Shown here one piece after another: positions 25,784 to 34,387 of a DNA stretch of 64,000 nucleotides (positions are counted from its first letter, which is position 1; every line of letters starts with the position of its first letter). Below the pieces are notes generated by a model that ran no database searches, had not been told where the DNA came from, and was given only the letters and a program-made list of their open reading frames with translations. The stretch lies in the NCBI GenBank assembly GCA_964628685.1, contig CAZVNM010000001.1:186001-250000 (forward strand), given 5' to 3'. Both the position numbers and the translations under genes were made by a program. Source of the stretch: CALMEC01 sp964628685. GTDB lineage: Bacteria; Actinomycetota; Thermoleophilia; Miltoncostaeales; Miltoncostaeaceae.

Positions 25784-26566
25784 TCAGGACGCCGAGGGAT
25801 CCACGCGGGCGACCTCGCCGAGCGGCATCTGCAGGAAGCGGCTCCCCACCGCGCGAAACGCGTCCGGGTCGCCGCTGCAGGCGAAGCGGTACACCCCCTC
25901 GCGTCCGGCAGGACGCAGGAGCTCCCGCAGCTCGAGCGCGTGACGCACGTCGAGCGCCAGCTCCGCACCGGCCGAGATGATGCGCACGCCCTGCAGACGC
26001 CTGCGAAGGATCTTCTCGACCATCGGGTAGTGGGTGCAGCCCAGGATGACGGTGTCGACGTCGGCGTCGATCAGCGGCCGGGTGTAGTCGCGCACGAGCT
26101 CGACGATGTCGCCGTCGAAGGTGGCCCCGGACTGGATGGCGGGCGCCAGCCGCGGACACGCGACGCTCGTGACCGCGACACCGGCGTCGTTGGCGTGGAT
26201 CATGCGCTCGTAGCTGCCGCTCGCCACGGTGGCCTCGGTGGCCATGAGCCCCACCCGACGGTTGCGCGTCGTCTGGGCGGCGGCCCGCGACTCGGGGCCC
26301 ATGACCCCCATGACGGGCACGTCGACGTGGATCTGCAGGTGTTCGAGGGCGGCCGCGGTGGCCGTGTTGCACGCCACCACGATCTGCTTCACGTCCTGGG
26401 CGATCAACCAACGGGCGATGTCGAGGGCGCGGTCGCGCAGGTCGGCGGCGCTGCGCTCACCGTACGGGAACCAGGCGGTGTCACCGAAGTAGACGAAGTC
26501 CTCGGCTGGAAGGGCGACCAGCATCTCCTCCAGGACCGTGAGCCCGCCCACACCGGAGTCGAACAC
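25784..26566 (-). CDS. murI: Glutamate racemase
   Basis: A cofactor-independent racemase making D-glutamate for peptidoglycan. FDSGVGGLTVLEEM starts the protein, and the two catalytic Cys residues lie in VVACNTATAAA and ILGCTHYPMV. The usual N-terminus (PIGVFDSG) extends a few codons upstream, but no standard start exists there before the preceding stop, so GTG 26566 is taken (260 residues). The flavin-reductase gene ends 13 bases upstream, so the two are probably co-transcribed. Confidence 0.93.
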   Translation of the reverse strand: MFDSGVGGLTVLEEMLVALPAEDFVYFGDTAWFPYGERSAADLRDRALDIARWLIAQDVKQIVVACNTATAAALEHLQIHVDVPVMGVMGPESRAAAQTTRNRRVGLMATEATVASGSYERMIHANDAGVAVTSVACPRLAPAIQSGATFDGDIVELVRDYTRPLIDADVDTVILGCTHYPMVEKILRRRLQGVRIISAGAELALDVRHALELRELLRPAGREGVYRFACSGDPDAFRAVGSRFLQMPLGEVARVDPSAS

Positions 26567-26579
26567 GCCGATCGGCTGC

Positions 26580-27077
26580 TCAGGCCGCGCCGTCGTCGTC
26601 CTCCAGCGGCACGAGATGCCGGTACGCGCCGCGGTAGTAGAGCACCGGGTCGCCGTGGGTGATGTCGGCCTGCACCACCCGGCCCACGAGGATGGTGTGG
26701 TCGCCGCCGTCGAAGGTCGCGTGACGCGCGCACACGAGCCGCGCGACGTACTCGTGCAGGAGCGGTTCGCCGTGCGGGCCCTCCTCCCACGTGAGACCGG
26801 CGAAGCGGTCCACCGGGCTCGCGAAGCGGGTGGAGAGCTCGGCGTGGTCGGCGCCGAGGATGTGGACGGCGAAACCGTCGGCCCCCACGATGGCGTCGTG
26901 GGCGTGGGCGCCGCACGCGATCGCCACCGTGATGAGCGGCGGCTCGAGCGAAAGCGACGCGAATGCCGAGACCGTCATGCCCGCGGGTCCGGGGGCGGTC
27001 ACGACGGTGACGCCGCTCGCCCACCGGGAGAGCGCCGCCTTGAACGAATCGGGGGTGACGCTCAACGGATCGGCCAC
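26580..27077 (-). CDS. Flavin reductase-like FMN-binding protein
   Basis: A 165-residue split-barrel protein. The pattern FKAALSRWASGVTVVTAPG, then MTVSAFASLSLEPPL and the His-rich end of the barrel (GDPVLYYRGAYRHLVPL) match the flavin-reductase domain family that supplies reduced FMN to two-component monooxygenases or reduces flavin directly. No oxygenase partner is adjacent. The GTG at 27077 lies six bases after a TACGAT box. It precedes murI by 13 bases. Confidence 0.85.
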   Translation of the reverse strand: MADPLSVTPDSFKAALSRWASGVTVVTAPGPAGMTVSAFASLSLEPPLITVAIACGAHAHDAIVGADGFAVHILGADHAELSTRFASPVDRFAGLTWEEGPHGEPLLHEYVARLVCARHATFDGGDHTILVGRVVQADITHGDPVLYYRGAYRHLVPLEDDDGAA

Positions 27078-27083
27078 ACGGGC

Positions 27084-27089
27084 ATCGTA
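27084..27089 (-). promoter_or_regulatory. Putative -10 box, leaderless flavin reductase promoter
   Basis: TACGAT on the minus strand ends six bases before the GTG at 27077. Confidence 0.45.
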
Positions 27090-27115
27090 CCGTCCGGGGC
27101 GGCGGAACATCCCGA

Positions 27116-27152
27116 TGAGAAAGCTCTCATGTGGCGCTCAGGGGCGTCTCAT
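27116..27152 (+). promoter_or_regulatory. Phased CTCA repeats, candidate response-regulator operator
   Basis: CTCA occurs at 27127-27130, 27138-27141 and 27149-27152, exactly 11 bases apart, and its inverted form TGAG lies 11 bases further upstream at 27116-27119. Direct repeats with an 11-base period are the usual target layout of OmpR/PhoB-type regulators. The array lies about 50-85 bases before the start of the secreted repeat protein, and an OmpR-type regulator gene follows that gene. Confidence 0.45.
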
Positions 27153-27203
27153 CGGCCCCGGCGAGGATGCACAGCAGATCACCCGACCAGGAGGTTGCGA
27201 GAC

Positions 27204-27710
27204 ATGGCGAATCATCGACGGACCGTCGCGGGACTCCTCATCGCGTTGGCGGTGGGCACCGTCGGCGCCGAGACCGCCCGCGCCGACGAGCGCGTGTGCC
27301 GCGGCACGATCGGCGCCCAGCAGATCGACGGAGATGTGAAGGTGCCCCGCGGCGCGCTCTGTCGTCTGGTCGGCACGCGCGTGGAGGGCAACGTCAAGGT
27401 GAACGCCGGCGGACGGCTGGTGGCGACCCGCATCAGCGTGGACGGCAACATCCAGGCCAAGGGCCACCGGCTCGTCGCCGTGTCCCGCAGCCGGGTCGAC
27501 GGCGACATCCAGCTGGAGCGCGGTGTCCAGGCGACCGTGAGCAGGGTCGTCATCGACGGCAACCTGCAGTCGTTCTCCAACCGGGGGCGTCAGGTCTTCC
27601 TGCGCAACACCATCGACGGCAACCTGCAGTGCAAGTCCAACCGTCTTGCGCCCACCGGCGGGGCCAACCGCGTGAAGGGCGACAAGGAGGGTCAGTGCCG
27701 GCGTCTCTGA
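27204..27710 (+). CDS. Secreted beta-helix-like repeat protein
   Basis: A 168-residue exported protein with a signal peptide (residues 1-27, ending near TARADE). The mature part is a ladder of repeats carrying IDGDVKV, VEGNVKV, VDGNIQA, VDGDIQL, IDGNLQS and IDGNLQC, each about 19-20 residues apart. Such regularly spaced (V/I)DG(D/N) turns suggest a small right-handed beta-helix. Three Cys residues could make a disulfide. GGAGG lies nine bases before the ATG at 27204. No enzymatic residues are seen, so a structural or wall-associated role is likelier. Confidence 0.75.
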   Translation: MANHRRTVAGLLIALAVGTVGAETARADERVCRGTIGAQQIDGDVKVPRGALCRLVGTRVEGNVKVNAGGRLVATRISVDGNIQAKGHRLVAVSRSRVDGDIQLERGVQATVSRVVIDGNLQSFSNRGRQVFLRNTIDGNLQCKSNRLAPTGGANRVKGDKEGQCRRL

Positions 27711-27727
27711 CCCGCTGATCCAACGGG

Positions 27728-27756
27728 GTGCGTGGCGGGGTGGGCCCGTCACGCAC
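27728..27756. terminator. Bidirectional hairpin between convergent genes
   Basis: GTGCGTG (27728-27734) pairs with CACGCAC (27750-27756), and GGCGGG/CCCGCC gives an alternative stem. It lies between the convergent stops at 27710 and 27765. There is no T-tract, so function is uncertain. Confidence 0.35.
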
Positions 27757-27764
27757 GCCCGCCG

Positions 27765-28424
27765 TCACGTCATCCGGTACCCGGACCCCCGCACCGTGTG
27801 GATGCGGTCCGCGCCGATCTTCTTGCGCAGGTAGCGGATGTAGACCTCGACGACGTTGCTCCCGGGGTCGAAGTCGAAGCCCCACACGCGGTCGAGCAGC
27901 TCCTCCCGCGAACGGATGGCCCCGGGGTGGCGCATGAGCGCCTCGAGCAGCGCGAACTCGCGTCCCGAGAGCTCGTGCTCGCCCCGATCGGGGGTCCGCA
28001 CGCGGCGCGAGCGCAGGTCCAGACGGACGTCGTCGTGGATCAGCTCGAGCTGCTCCGGCCGACCGGTGTCGCGCAGGCGCGCACGCACCCGCGCCAGGAG
28101 CTCCTCGAAGGCGAAGGGCTTGGCGATGTAGTCGTCGGCCCCCGCCTCGAATCCGGTCACCTTGTCGGTCACGTCGTCGCGGGCCGTCAGGATGACCACC
28201 GGCATGCGGTGTCCCTCACCGCGGATGGCGCCCAGCACGTCCAGGCCGTCCATGTCCGGCAGCCCGAGGTCCAGGATCACCAGGTCCGGTGCAGCCACGC
28301 GCACCGCCGTCAGCGCCTCGGCGCCGGTCCCCACCGCCTCGACCGTGTGGCCCACGGCCCGAAGCCCCCGCTCGACGAATCGCGCGATCCGCTCCTCGTC
28401 CTCCACGACAAGCACCCGACTCAC
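27765..28424 (-). CDS. OmpR/PhoB-family response regulator
   Basis: A 219-residue two-component regulator. The receiver domain has the acidic pocket (VVEDE), phosphoacceptor Asp52 in VILDLGLPDMDG, Thr in VVILTARDD and Lys in YIAKPFAFEEL. The C-terminal winged helix carries LSGREFALLEALMRHPG and ends in DRIHTVRGSGYRMT. AAGGAG lies five bases before the GTG at 28424. No sensor kinase is adjacent, so its partner is elsewhere. The kinase-like gene near 61 kb is a poor candidate because it lacks the phosphoacceptor His. The phased repeats at 27116 are a possible target. Confidence 0.93.
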   Translation of the reverse strand: MSRVLVVEDEERIARFVERGLRAVGHTVEAVGTGAEALTAVRVAAPDLVILDLGLPDMDGLDVLGAIRGEGHRMPVVILTARDDVTDKVTGFEAGADDYIAKPFAFEELLARVRARLRDTGRPEQLELIHDDVRLDLRSRRVRTPDRGEHELSGREFALLEALMRHPGAIRSREELLDRVWGFDFDPGSNVVEVYIRYLRKKIGADRIHTVRGSGYRMT

Positions 28425-28557
28425 ACGCACTCCTTCCTGCCGGTCCTCCACGGGCGGGTGATACGGGAAGCGGTCCCGCCCGTCGACATCGACCACCCCG
28501 CAGGGTACCGACGTGCGCCATGCCGGTCCGGGTGGTCACGGCGCGGCGACCCGCGCC

Positions 28558-28872
28558 TCAGCCGACCCCGAGCGCACGCAGCCCGGCCGTCGCCGCCGCG
28601 GCGACCACGATGACCAGCAGGAAGGGGGCGCGCAACAGGATCGCCACCACCGCCACGGCCACGCCTGCCAGCCGGGCGTCGACCACCACGTCGCCGGTGC
28701 GGTCGATGAGCGTCTGGACCACCACGAGGGCCGCGAGGAGCGCCACGGGAAGCAGGTCGGTCACCCGGATCACACGGGCGTGCTGCACCCAGCGACGCGG
28801 GACGAGATGCCCCGTGTACTTCACCATCCACGACAGCACGCCGCCGATGAGCACCACGCCCCAGAGGTTCAT
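28558..28872 (-). CDS. azlD: AzlD-family branched-chain amino acid exporter subunit
   Basis: A 104-residue membrane protein with four hydrophobic segments, starting MNLWGVVLIGGVLSWMVKY. Its small size and position directly after an AzlC-type gene (ATGA overlap at 28872-28869) identify the AzlD partner. In characterised members AzlC and AzlD together export branched-chain amino acids or analogues. The substrate here is inferred. Confidence 0.88.
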   Translation of the reverse strand: MNLWGVVLIGGVLSWMVKYTGHLVPRRWVQHARVIRVTDLLPVALLAALVVVQTLIDRTGDVVVDARLAGVAVAVVAILLRAPFLLVIVVAAAATAGLRALGVG

Positions 28873-29606
28873 CCGCCGCGCCTCCCACCCACCAGGCCCA
28901 CGACCACGGCCGCGAGCGCCGCCACCAGCACCGGCACGCCCGCCGGCGTCTGGGGCGAGAGCACCATCGCGGTGAGCCCCGCAAGGACACCGGTCGCCCG
29001 CGCATCGCGGGTGCGAAGCCGTGGCCACAGGAGCGCGACGAAGGCCGCCGCGGCGGCGGCGTCCAGGCCCCACGCGCCCGGGTCGCCCATCGCGTTGCCG
29101 GCCAGGGCGCCCACCACCGTCAGGAGGTTCCAGAAGACGAACACGGCCGCACCCGTCCACCAGAACCCCCGGCGGCGAAGCGACGTCTCGTCCTGCGCCA
29201 CGGCGACCGCGGTGGACTCGTCGATGGTGAGGTGGGCGGCGACGGCGCGACGCCATCCACGCACGCCGAGGATCCCGGAGAGGTTGATGGCGTAGAGGCC
29301 GTTGCGCGCACCCAGGAGCGTCGAGGTCGCGATCGCCGACGCCGCCGACCCGCCGGCGGTGACGATCGACGCGACGGCGAACTGACTGGCCCCGCTGAAG
29401 AGCAGGAGCGACAGCACCATCGTCTGCCAGACGCTGAAGCCGGCGGCCACCGAGAGGGCGCCGAAGCTGACGCCGTAGGTGCCGGTGGCGACGCCCACCG
29501 AGAGCGCCTGACGCAGCACCGCCCGGCGTCGATCGTCCGCCGCGCCGGTGGCGGGCGGCGTGTGCCCGTCCTCCGAATGCGCGCCGTCGCGACCGTGGGA
29601 TCGCAC
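28869..29606 (-). CDS. azlC: AzlC-family branched-chain amino acid exporter subunit
   Basis: A 245-residue membrane protein with about six to seven helices. The signatures GVATGTYGVSFGALSVAAGF and LLLFSGASQFAVASIV followed by LGARNGLYAINLS match AzlC. The first 28 residues are a hydrophilic His/Asp-rich extension of doubtful authenticity, and GTG 29606 may not be the true start. It forms a coupled pair with azlD. Confidence 0.9.
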   Translation of the reverse strand: MRSHGRDGAHSEDGHTPPATGAADDRRRAVLRQALSVGVATGTYGVSFGALSVAAGFSVWQTMVLSLLLFSGASQFAVASIVTAGGSAASAIATSTLLGARNGLYAINLSGILGVRGWRRAVAAHLTIDESTAVAVAQDETSLRRRGFWWTGAAVFVFWNLLTVVGALAGNAMGDPGAWGLDAAAAAAFVALLWPRLRTRDARATGVLAGLTAMVLSPQTPAGVPVLVAALAAVVVGLVGGRRGG

Positions 29607-29689
29607 CGACCGGCGATCCGACGAATGTTCAGAGCGCCCGTCGATCCGGTGAACCTACCGGGCGGCCACGACCGGGGCGGACCGGCGGA

Positions 29690-30913
29690 TCAGCCCGCGC
29701 GGCGCCCCACGATGTGGAGACGCTCGGTGTCGATCTCGACCCCCGCGTACGGTGAGCGCAGGTACCACTCGACCTCCTGCAGGCCCAGGCCGGCCACCAG
29801 CGTGCGCACCACCTGCGGATCGTGGAGCACGAAGTCGACGTCCACCTCGTGCCCCCACCATTCGTCCATGTGACGGGTCTCATGGCCGGCATGCAGGGCG
29901 AGCGCGAGCACGCCCCTCGGGCGAAGCGCGCGGACGAGCGCCTCGATCGCCTCCCGGATCTCGGATGCGGTCAGATGGCAGAGGGCGTACCACGCCGTCA
30001 CCGCGCCCCAGCCGCCCCCGCCGGCGGGTGCGGGAAGCGCACGCAGGTCCGCGACGGCGAACGACAGCTGCGGGAACCGCCGTTCGGCCTCGGCCACCAT
30101 CCCCGGTGAGACGTCGAACCCGGTGACCGTCGCGCCGGCGTCCGCCAGGAAGGCGGTCACGTGCCCCGGGCCGCAGCCGACGTCCGCCACCGGCTGCGGT
30201 CCCGCCATCCCGGCGATGCGCGTGAGGAACCAGCGGTCGAAGGGCTTGTCGTCGAGCTCCGTGAGGAGGGTGTCGGCGTAGGTGGCGGCCACCGTGTCGT
30301 AGGTCGCGACGACGCGGCGGTCACGTGCCTCACCATCCTCGACGGACGCCGCGTCCGGGCTCCCGTTCGGCGCACCCTGCGCGGGGTCGGTCTCCATCCC
30401 CTCGACGGCGACCGGGCCCAGCAGGTGGATCCAGCGCGGGTCGTGCCATCCGGGTCGCCGTGGGATCTCGCGCACCAGCGGCTGCGGCCGCTCGGCCATG
30501 CGACGCAGGCAGTCCTCCACCGCGGTGCGGTCGGCGAACGCGTGCATGCGCTCGGTCCGGGTGCGCAGTTCGCCGGGCGCGTTGGCCCCGCGCAGGAGGA
30601 GCACCGTCAGGATGGCCCGCTCATCGGCGCGCAGATCGAGCGCCTCCACCAGCCGCTGGTGGTACTTCATGGTCCGCGAGCCGCGGGCCGAATGGTCGAA
30701 GCGCACCAGACCCCGCAGCTTGAGGGCGCTCAGCGCGCGCTCGATCGTGCGCTCGTCGTGGTCGGTCACCGGGTCGCGGCTGCTCGTCTGATTGCACGCG
30801 GTGCGAAGGGCGTTGAGCGTCAGCGGATAGGTGGAGGGAACGGTGCGTTCCTTCTCCATCAGCGCGCCGAGGATGCGCTGGTCGAGGGCGTCCAGGAGGG
30901 GCAGTTCGCTCAT
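29690..30913 (-). CDS. Fusion of DUF480 (YceH-like) and a SAM methyltransferase
   Basis: A 407-residue two-domain protein. Residues 1-185 are a DUF480/YceH-type tandem winged helix (LDALDQRILGALMEKE, YPLTLNALRTACNQ and SRDPVT). Residues 215-407 are a class I methyltransferase with VADVGCGPGHVTAFLADAGA and FAVADLRALP. The two parts are one open frame with an acidic linker, and no start signal for the second half is evident. The combination suggests a DNA-binding or regulatory head linked to small-molecule methylation; the substrate is unknown. Confidence 0.85.
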   Translation of the reverse strand: MSELPLLDALDQRILGALMEKERTVPSTYPLTLNALRTACNQTSSRDPVTDHDERTIERALSALKLRGLVRFDHSARGSRTMKYHQRLVEALDLRADERAILTVLLLRGANAPGELRTRTERMHAFADRTAVEDCLRRMAERPQPLVREIPRRPGWHDPRWIHLLGPVAVEGMETDPAQGAPNGSPDAASVEDGEARDRRVVATYDTVAATYADTLLTELDDKPFDRWFLTRIAGMAGPQPVADVGCGPGHVTAFLADAGATVTGFDVSPGMVAEAERRFPQLSFAVADLRALPAPAGGGGWGAVTAWYALCHLTASEIREAIEALVRALRPRGVLALALHAGHETRHMDEWWGHEVDVDFVLHDPQVVRTLVAGLGLQEVEWYLRSPYAGVEIDTERLHIVGRRAG

Positions 30914-30976
30914 CGCGCCTAGGATCGCACGACGCGCGAACGGACGCATCCCCACCCGCCCCGGCCGGCCACGGGC

Positions 30977-30982
30977 GATAAT
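30977..30982 (+). promoter_or_regulatory. Putative -10 box, leaderless FAD oxidoreductase promoter
   Basis: GATAAT ends seven bases before the ATG at 30990. No Shine-Dalgarno sequence is visible. Confidence 0.5.
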
Positions 30983-30989
30983 CGTCGGC

Positions 30990-32195
30990 ATGGTGCACGA
31001 CGACGACTCCCTGCCGGACGACATCGAGTTCCTGGTGGTGGGCGCGGGGATCGTGGGTTCGGCGGTCGCCCGCGAGCTCGCCCCGCGCCACCGGGTGCTC
31101 GTGGTCGACGCCGGTCCGCCCACGTTGACCGGGTCGACGGGTCACGCGCCCGGCTTCATCGGTGAGTTCGGCGGAGCCGCCGTCGCCACCGAGCTCGCGA
31201 CGCTCACCACCCGCGCGTTCGCACGGATCGCCCGCGGGGATCGCACCGTGTTCGAGCGCACGGGCTGCCTGGAGGTGGCAACCACCGAGGCGGGGGCCGC
31301 CGTGCTCGCCGGGCGCGCCCGCGACGCCCTGGCACAGGGGCTCCGGGCGGTCCCGGTGTCCCCGGCGGACGCCGCCGCGATGGCACCGGAGACCGTGCCC
31401 GCCACCGGTGTCGTGGCCGCGCTGCACTTCCCGGACGATGCCACCGCCGACGCCGGTGCCGTCACCGCCGCGCTTCGCGCCCACGCGGAGGGGGACGGTG
31501 CGGTCTTCGCGTGGCACACCCGCATCCGGTCGGTGCATGCACGGCCGGCCGAGCGCGTCCGCATCGCGACGGCCGATGGCCGCATGTTCACGGCCGAACA
31601 CGTCGTCCTCTGCACCGGGATCTGGGCCGACGCCTGCCTTCGTCCGTCCTCGGGCGGCCCCTCCCCGATCGTGCCGGTGCGTCATCCGTACGTCTACGGG
31701 CCGGTCGTCGGCGGCGAGACGGTCACGCGGCCGTTCGTGCGCTTCCCGGAGCATCACGTCTACGCCCGTCGTCACGGTCGCCGATGGGGGTTCGGCACGT
31801 ACGACCACGCGCCGGTCCCCGCCGACGCGACGACGCTCGCCTCCGCGCTGCGACGGTGGGACGGACGGTTCGACGACGCCGTGGCGCGTGGGCTCGAGCG
31901 TCTGGCGGACCCGGCGCGGTTCACGCCGACCGAGCGGGTGGACGGCGTGTTCGCGGTCACCCCGGACAACCTGCCGCTGGTCGGCCCGGTGCGTGACGGG
32001 ATCTGGATGGCGGCGGCGGTCTGGGTGACCCACAGCGTTGGCGCCGCACAGGTGCTCGCCGCGCTCGTCGAGGGGCGCCCCGCGCCGGTCGGCGATCCGG
32101 CGGCGCTCTCGCCGCGACGCTTCGACGCGTGGGATCCGGGAATCGCCCGTCGGGCCGCCCTGCGCCACTACAACGACATCTACGAGCGCGGGTGA
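30990..32195 (+). CDS. FAD-dependent oxidoreductase, DAO/sarcosine-dehydrogenase-like
   Basis: A 401-residue flavoprotein of the D-amino-acid oxidase superfamily. The dinucleotide-binding motif VVGAGIVGSAVARELA lies near residues 15-30, followed by the STGHAPGF segment that contacts FAD in sarcosine and dimethylglycine dehydrogenases. The C-terminal FAD motif includes TPDNLPLVGPV. It probably oxidises a secondary or D-amino acid; the acceptor is not evident. It stands alone and starts seven bases after a GATAAT box. Confidence 0.85.
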   Translation: MVHDDDSLPDDIEFLVVGAGIVGSAVARELAPRHRVLVVDAGPPTLTGSTGHAPGFIGEFGGAAVATELATLTTRAFARIARGDRTVFERTGCLEVATTEAGAAVLAGRARDALAQGLRAVPVSPADAAAMAPETVPATGVVAALHFPDDATADAGAVTAALRAHAEGDGAVFAWHTRIRSVHARPAERVRIATADGRMFTAEHVVLCTGIWADACLRPSSGGPSPIVPVRHPYVYGPVVGGETVTRPFVRFPEHHVYARRHGRRWGFGTYDHAPVPADATTLASALRRWDGRFDDAVARGLERLADPARFTPTERVDGVFAVTPDNLPLVGPVRDGIWMAAAVWVTHSVGAAQVLAALVEGRPAPVGDPAALSPRRFDAWDPGIARRAALRHYNDIYERG

Positions 32196-32306
32196 CCGGC
32201 CGCGGCTCGCCGACCGACGCCCACCGGGGTCATCCGACCACCGGACGCGGGACGCAATCCGCGCGGTCGACGGCCATTCGTCCACCCGCCACTCATTAGC
32301 ATCCAT

Positions 32307-33074
32307 ATGATGTTGCCCGTCCTCACCGCCACGAGGTACGTCACCCCCCTCCGGGAGGGTGGATCGCTGCCCGCCATCGTCGAGGCGGACGACGACGGCA
32401 CCTACGTCCTGAAGTTCCGCGGAGCGGCCCAGGGCCTGCGGGTGCTGGTGGCCGAGGTGATCGTGGCGGAGCTCGCACGACGGCTGGAGATCCCGGTGCC
32501 GGAGCTCGCCGTGATCGGGCTTCGACGCGAGATCGCCCGGTACGAGGCCGACCAGGAGGTACAGGACCTCTTGAACGCGTCGCTGGGCACCAACCTGGGG
32601 ATGGACTTCCTGCCCGGCGCGCTCGGCTACACCGGGTCCCACCCGGCGGACGAGGACCTCGCCACCCGCATCGTCTGGCTGGACGCCCTCACCGCCAACG
32701 TGGACCGCACCTGGCGCAACCCCAACCTGCTGGTCTGGCACGGCCGGACATGGGCGATCGACCACGGTGCCGCGCTCTACGCCCACCACGCCTGGGCGAC
32801 GGCGGCCCCGGACCACCCGCGCTTCGCACGACAGGCGTTCGACCTGAGCACGCACGTGCTTCTGGACCTGGCGGGCGATCTGCGGGCGCGCCACGACGAG
32901 CTGGCGGCGCGTCTTGGGGACGACGTCGTGGCCGCGGCCGTGGACGCGGTGCCCGACGAGTGGTTGGAGCCGGGCGTCGACCTGCCGGACCCCGCGGCCA
33001 ACCGGGCCGCCTACCGCACAATGATCACCGGCCGCCTCGCGAACCCGGACGTCTGGCTGGGGGCCGCGCCATGA
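32307..33074 (+). CDS. HipA-like kinase family protein
   Basis: A 255-residue protein resembling the short HipA-like kinase family rather than full HipA. YVLKFRGAAQG holds the putative ATP-binding Lys, ANVDRTWRNPNLLVW looks like the catalytic loop (Asp and Asn), and the IDHGAALY segment looks like the metal-binding motif. No HipB antitoxin is present. Two adjacent ATGs (32307 and 32310) follow a TAGCAT box (32297-32302), so it may be leaderless. The stop overlaps the ATG of a DUF3037 gene (ATGA); these two families often occur together. Confidence 0.78.
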   Translation: MMLPVLTATRYVTPLREGGSLPAIVEADDDGTYVLKFRGAAQGLRVLVAEVIVAELARRLEIPVPELAVIGLRREIARYEADQEVQDLLNASLGTNLGMDFLPGALGYTGSHPADEDLATRIVWLDALTANVDRTWRNPNLLVWHGRTWAIDHGAALYAHHAWATAAPDHPRFARQAFDLSTHVLLDLAGDLRARHDELAARLGDDVVAAAVDAVPDEWLEPGVDLPDPAANRAAYRTMITGRLANPDVWLGAAP

Positions 33075-33478
33075 TGGGCTACCAGTACGTCTGCGTGCGC
33101 TGCGTGCCGCACGTGGAACGCGGCGAGTGCGTCAACGTCGGCGTGGTGCTCCACTGTCAGGACGCAGGCTTCCTCGGCGCCGCCTACCGGCTGAACCCGC
33201 GGCGTCTGGCCGCGCTCTCCCCCGACGTGCAGGTGATCGACATCCGCGGGGAGCTCGAGCGACTGGTCGCACTCTGCGAGGGCCGCCCGGGCCACGTGCC
33301 GCCGGGGCTGGAGCACCTGGGGCAGCGGTTCGGCTGGATCATCGCGCCGCGATCGACGGTGGTGCAGCCCGGCCCGGTGCACGGCGGGCTGTGCGACGAT
33401 CCGGCAAAGGAGCTCGAGCGTCTGATCGAGCGGCTGGTCGAACCACCGGCACACCGGCAGTCGCAGCCGCCGCGCTGA
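33071..33478 (+). CDS. DUF3037 family protein
   Basis: A 135-residue protein. The N-terminus YQYVCVRCVPHVERGECVNV is the hallmark of DUF3037. The function of the family is unknown. The ATG overlaps the HipA-like gene stop, so the two are translated together and may act as a kinase and its partner. The C-terminal 20 residues are polar and Pro/Gln-rich. Confidence 0.85.
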   Translation: MMGYQYVCVRCVPHVERGECVNVGVVLHCQDAGFLGAAYRLNPRRLAALSPDVQVIDIRGELERLVALCEGRPGHVPPGLEHLGQRFGWIIAPRSTVVQPGPVHGGLCDDPAKELERLIERLVEPPAHRQSQPPR

Positions 33479-33568
33479 TCGGCGACCGCCGCCGTCGACC
33501 GCCCTCGTGCGGACGACCGCACCGGTGACCGGCGGCGACCCGGCCGCCACGCACCACCGTGATGGGCG

Positions 33569-34387
33569 TCAGTCGCCGCGGAGGATCGCGAGGATCCGGC
33601 GGTCGATCCAGGAGCCGTCGCGCGCCACCCGCATCTCGTAGTTCTCGCTGCCCACCCAGTCCAGCAGAGAGTGGTATCCGAGGTCGGCGGCGCGACGGTC
33701 GAGTTCCACGGCCAGATCGTCGGTGATCGGGACCTTCTCTTCGTTCGTCGACGCGGTGAGGTACAGGTCGTTCAGGTCGAGCAGCCGCGCGAGCTCGTCG
33801 ACCGGCGCCGGATGATCATCCACCCGCAGATCGACGGCCACGTCGTCGTTTCCCCCGTACCCGGCGCCCGCACGCACCACGACGAGCGCCGCGGATTGCC
33901 GACCGCGCCGGTCACCGCCGGCGGCGTCGCCCGCGGCGAGGGCATCGAGCAGCCGGTGTGCGAGCGGCGACGCGGGATCGGATTCCTCCCACGCCAGGCG
34001 CATCGCCTCCACCACGCCGGGGCCCGCCAGGATGTTGCCCTGGATCGCACACCCGTCACCGGTGACACCGCCCGCCCACGTAAAGCATCGGGCGCCGGTG
34101 AAGGTGGCGGCGTTGCCGTCGCGGTCGACGATCCCGACCTGACGGTCGTCGCGGCGCCCACCCTCGGACGCCAGCAGCTCCCGCAGGGTCTCCTCGGCGG
34201 ACCGGCCACCCGCCAGGAGGGCGAGGCCGTCGCGCTTGTAGGCGACGTTGGCGTCGGCCTGCGTGGCGATGGCACCGACGCCGGCGGCGGCCGCCGGTAC
34301 CGCCGACCCCACGGCCAGGAACCGCGAGGCCACGGCGACGCCCCACTCCGCCCCGTCGGCGGACCGTCCCACGAGGGAGAACGTCAT
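33569..34387 (-). CDS. DUF1028 family protein with PG_binding_2-like C-terminus
   Basis: A 272-residue protein. MTFSLVGRSADGAEWGVAVASRF and GVGAIATQADAN, with GCAIQGNILAG, match DUF1028, whose fold resembles Ntn hydrolases. The C-terminal about 80 residues (LDLNDLYLTAST..., LLDWVGSENYEMR) match the putative peptidoglycan-binding domain often attached to it. Biochemical function is unknown. The ATG at 34387 overlaps the stop of the isochorismatase-like gene, so they share a transcript. Confidence 0.85.
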   Translation of the reverse strand: MTFSLVGRSADGAEWGVAVASRFLAVGSAVPAAAAGVGAIATQADANVAYKRDGLALLAGGRSAEETLRELLASEGGRRDDRQVGIVDRDGNAATFTGARCFTWAGGVTGDGCAIQGNILAGPGVVEAMRLAWEESDPASPLAHRLLDALAAGDAAGGDRRGRQSAALVVVRAGAGYGGNDDVAVDLRVDDHPAPVDELARLLDLNDLYLTASTNEEKVPITDDLAVELDRRAADLGYHSLLDWVGSENYEMRVARDGSWIDRRILAILRGD

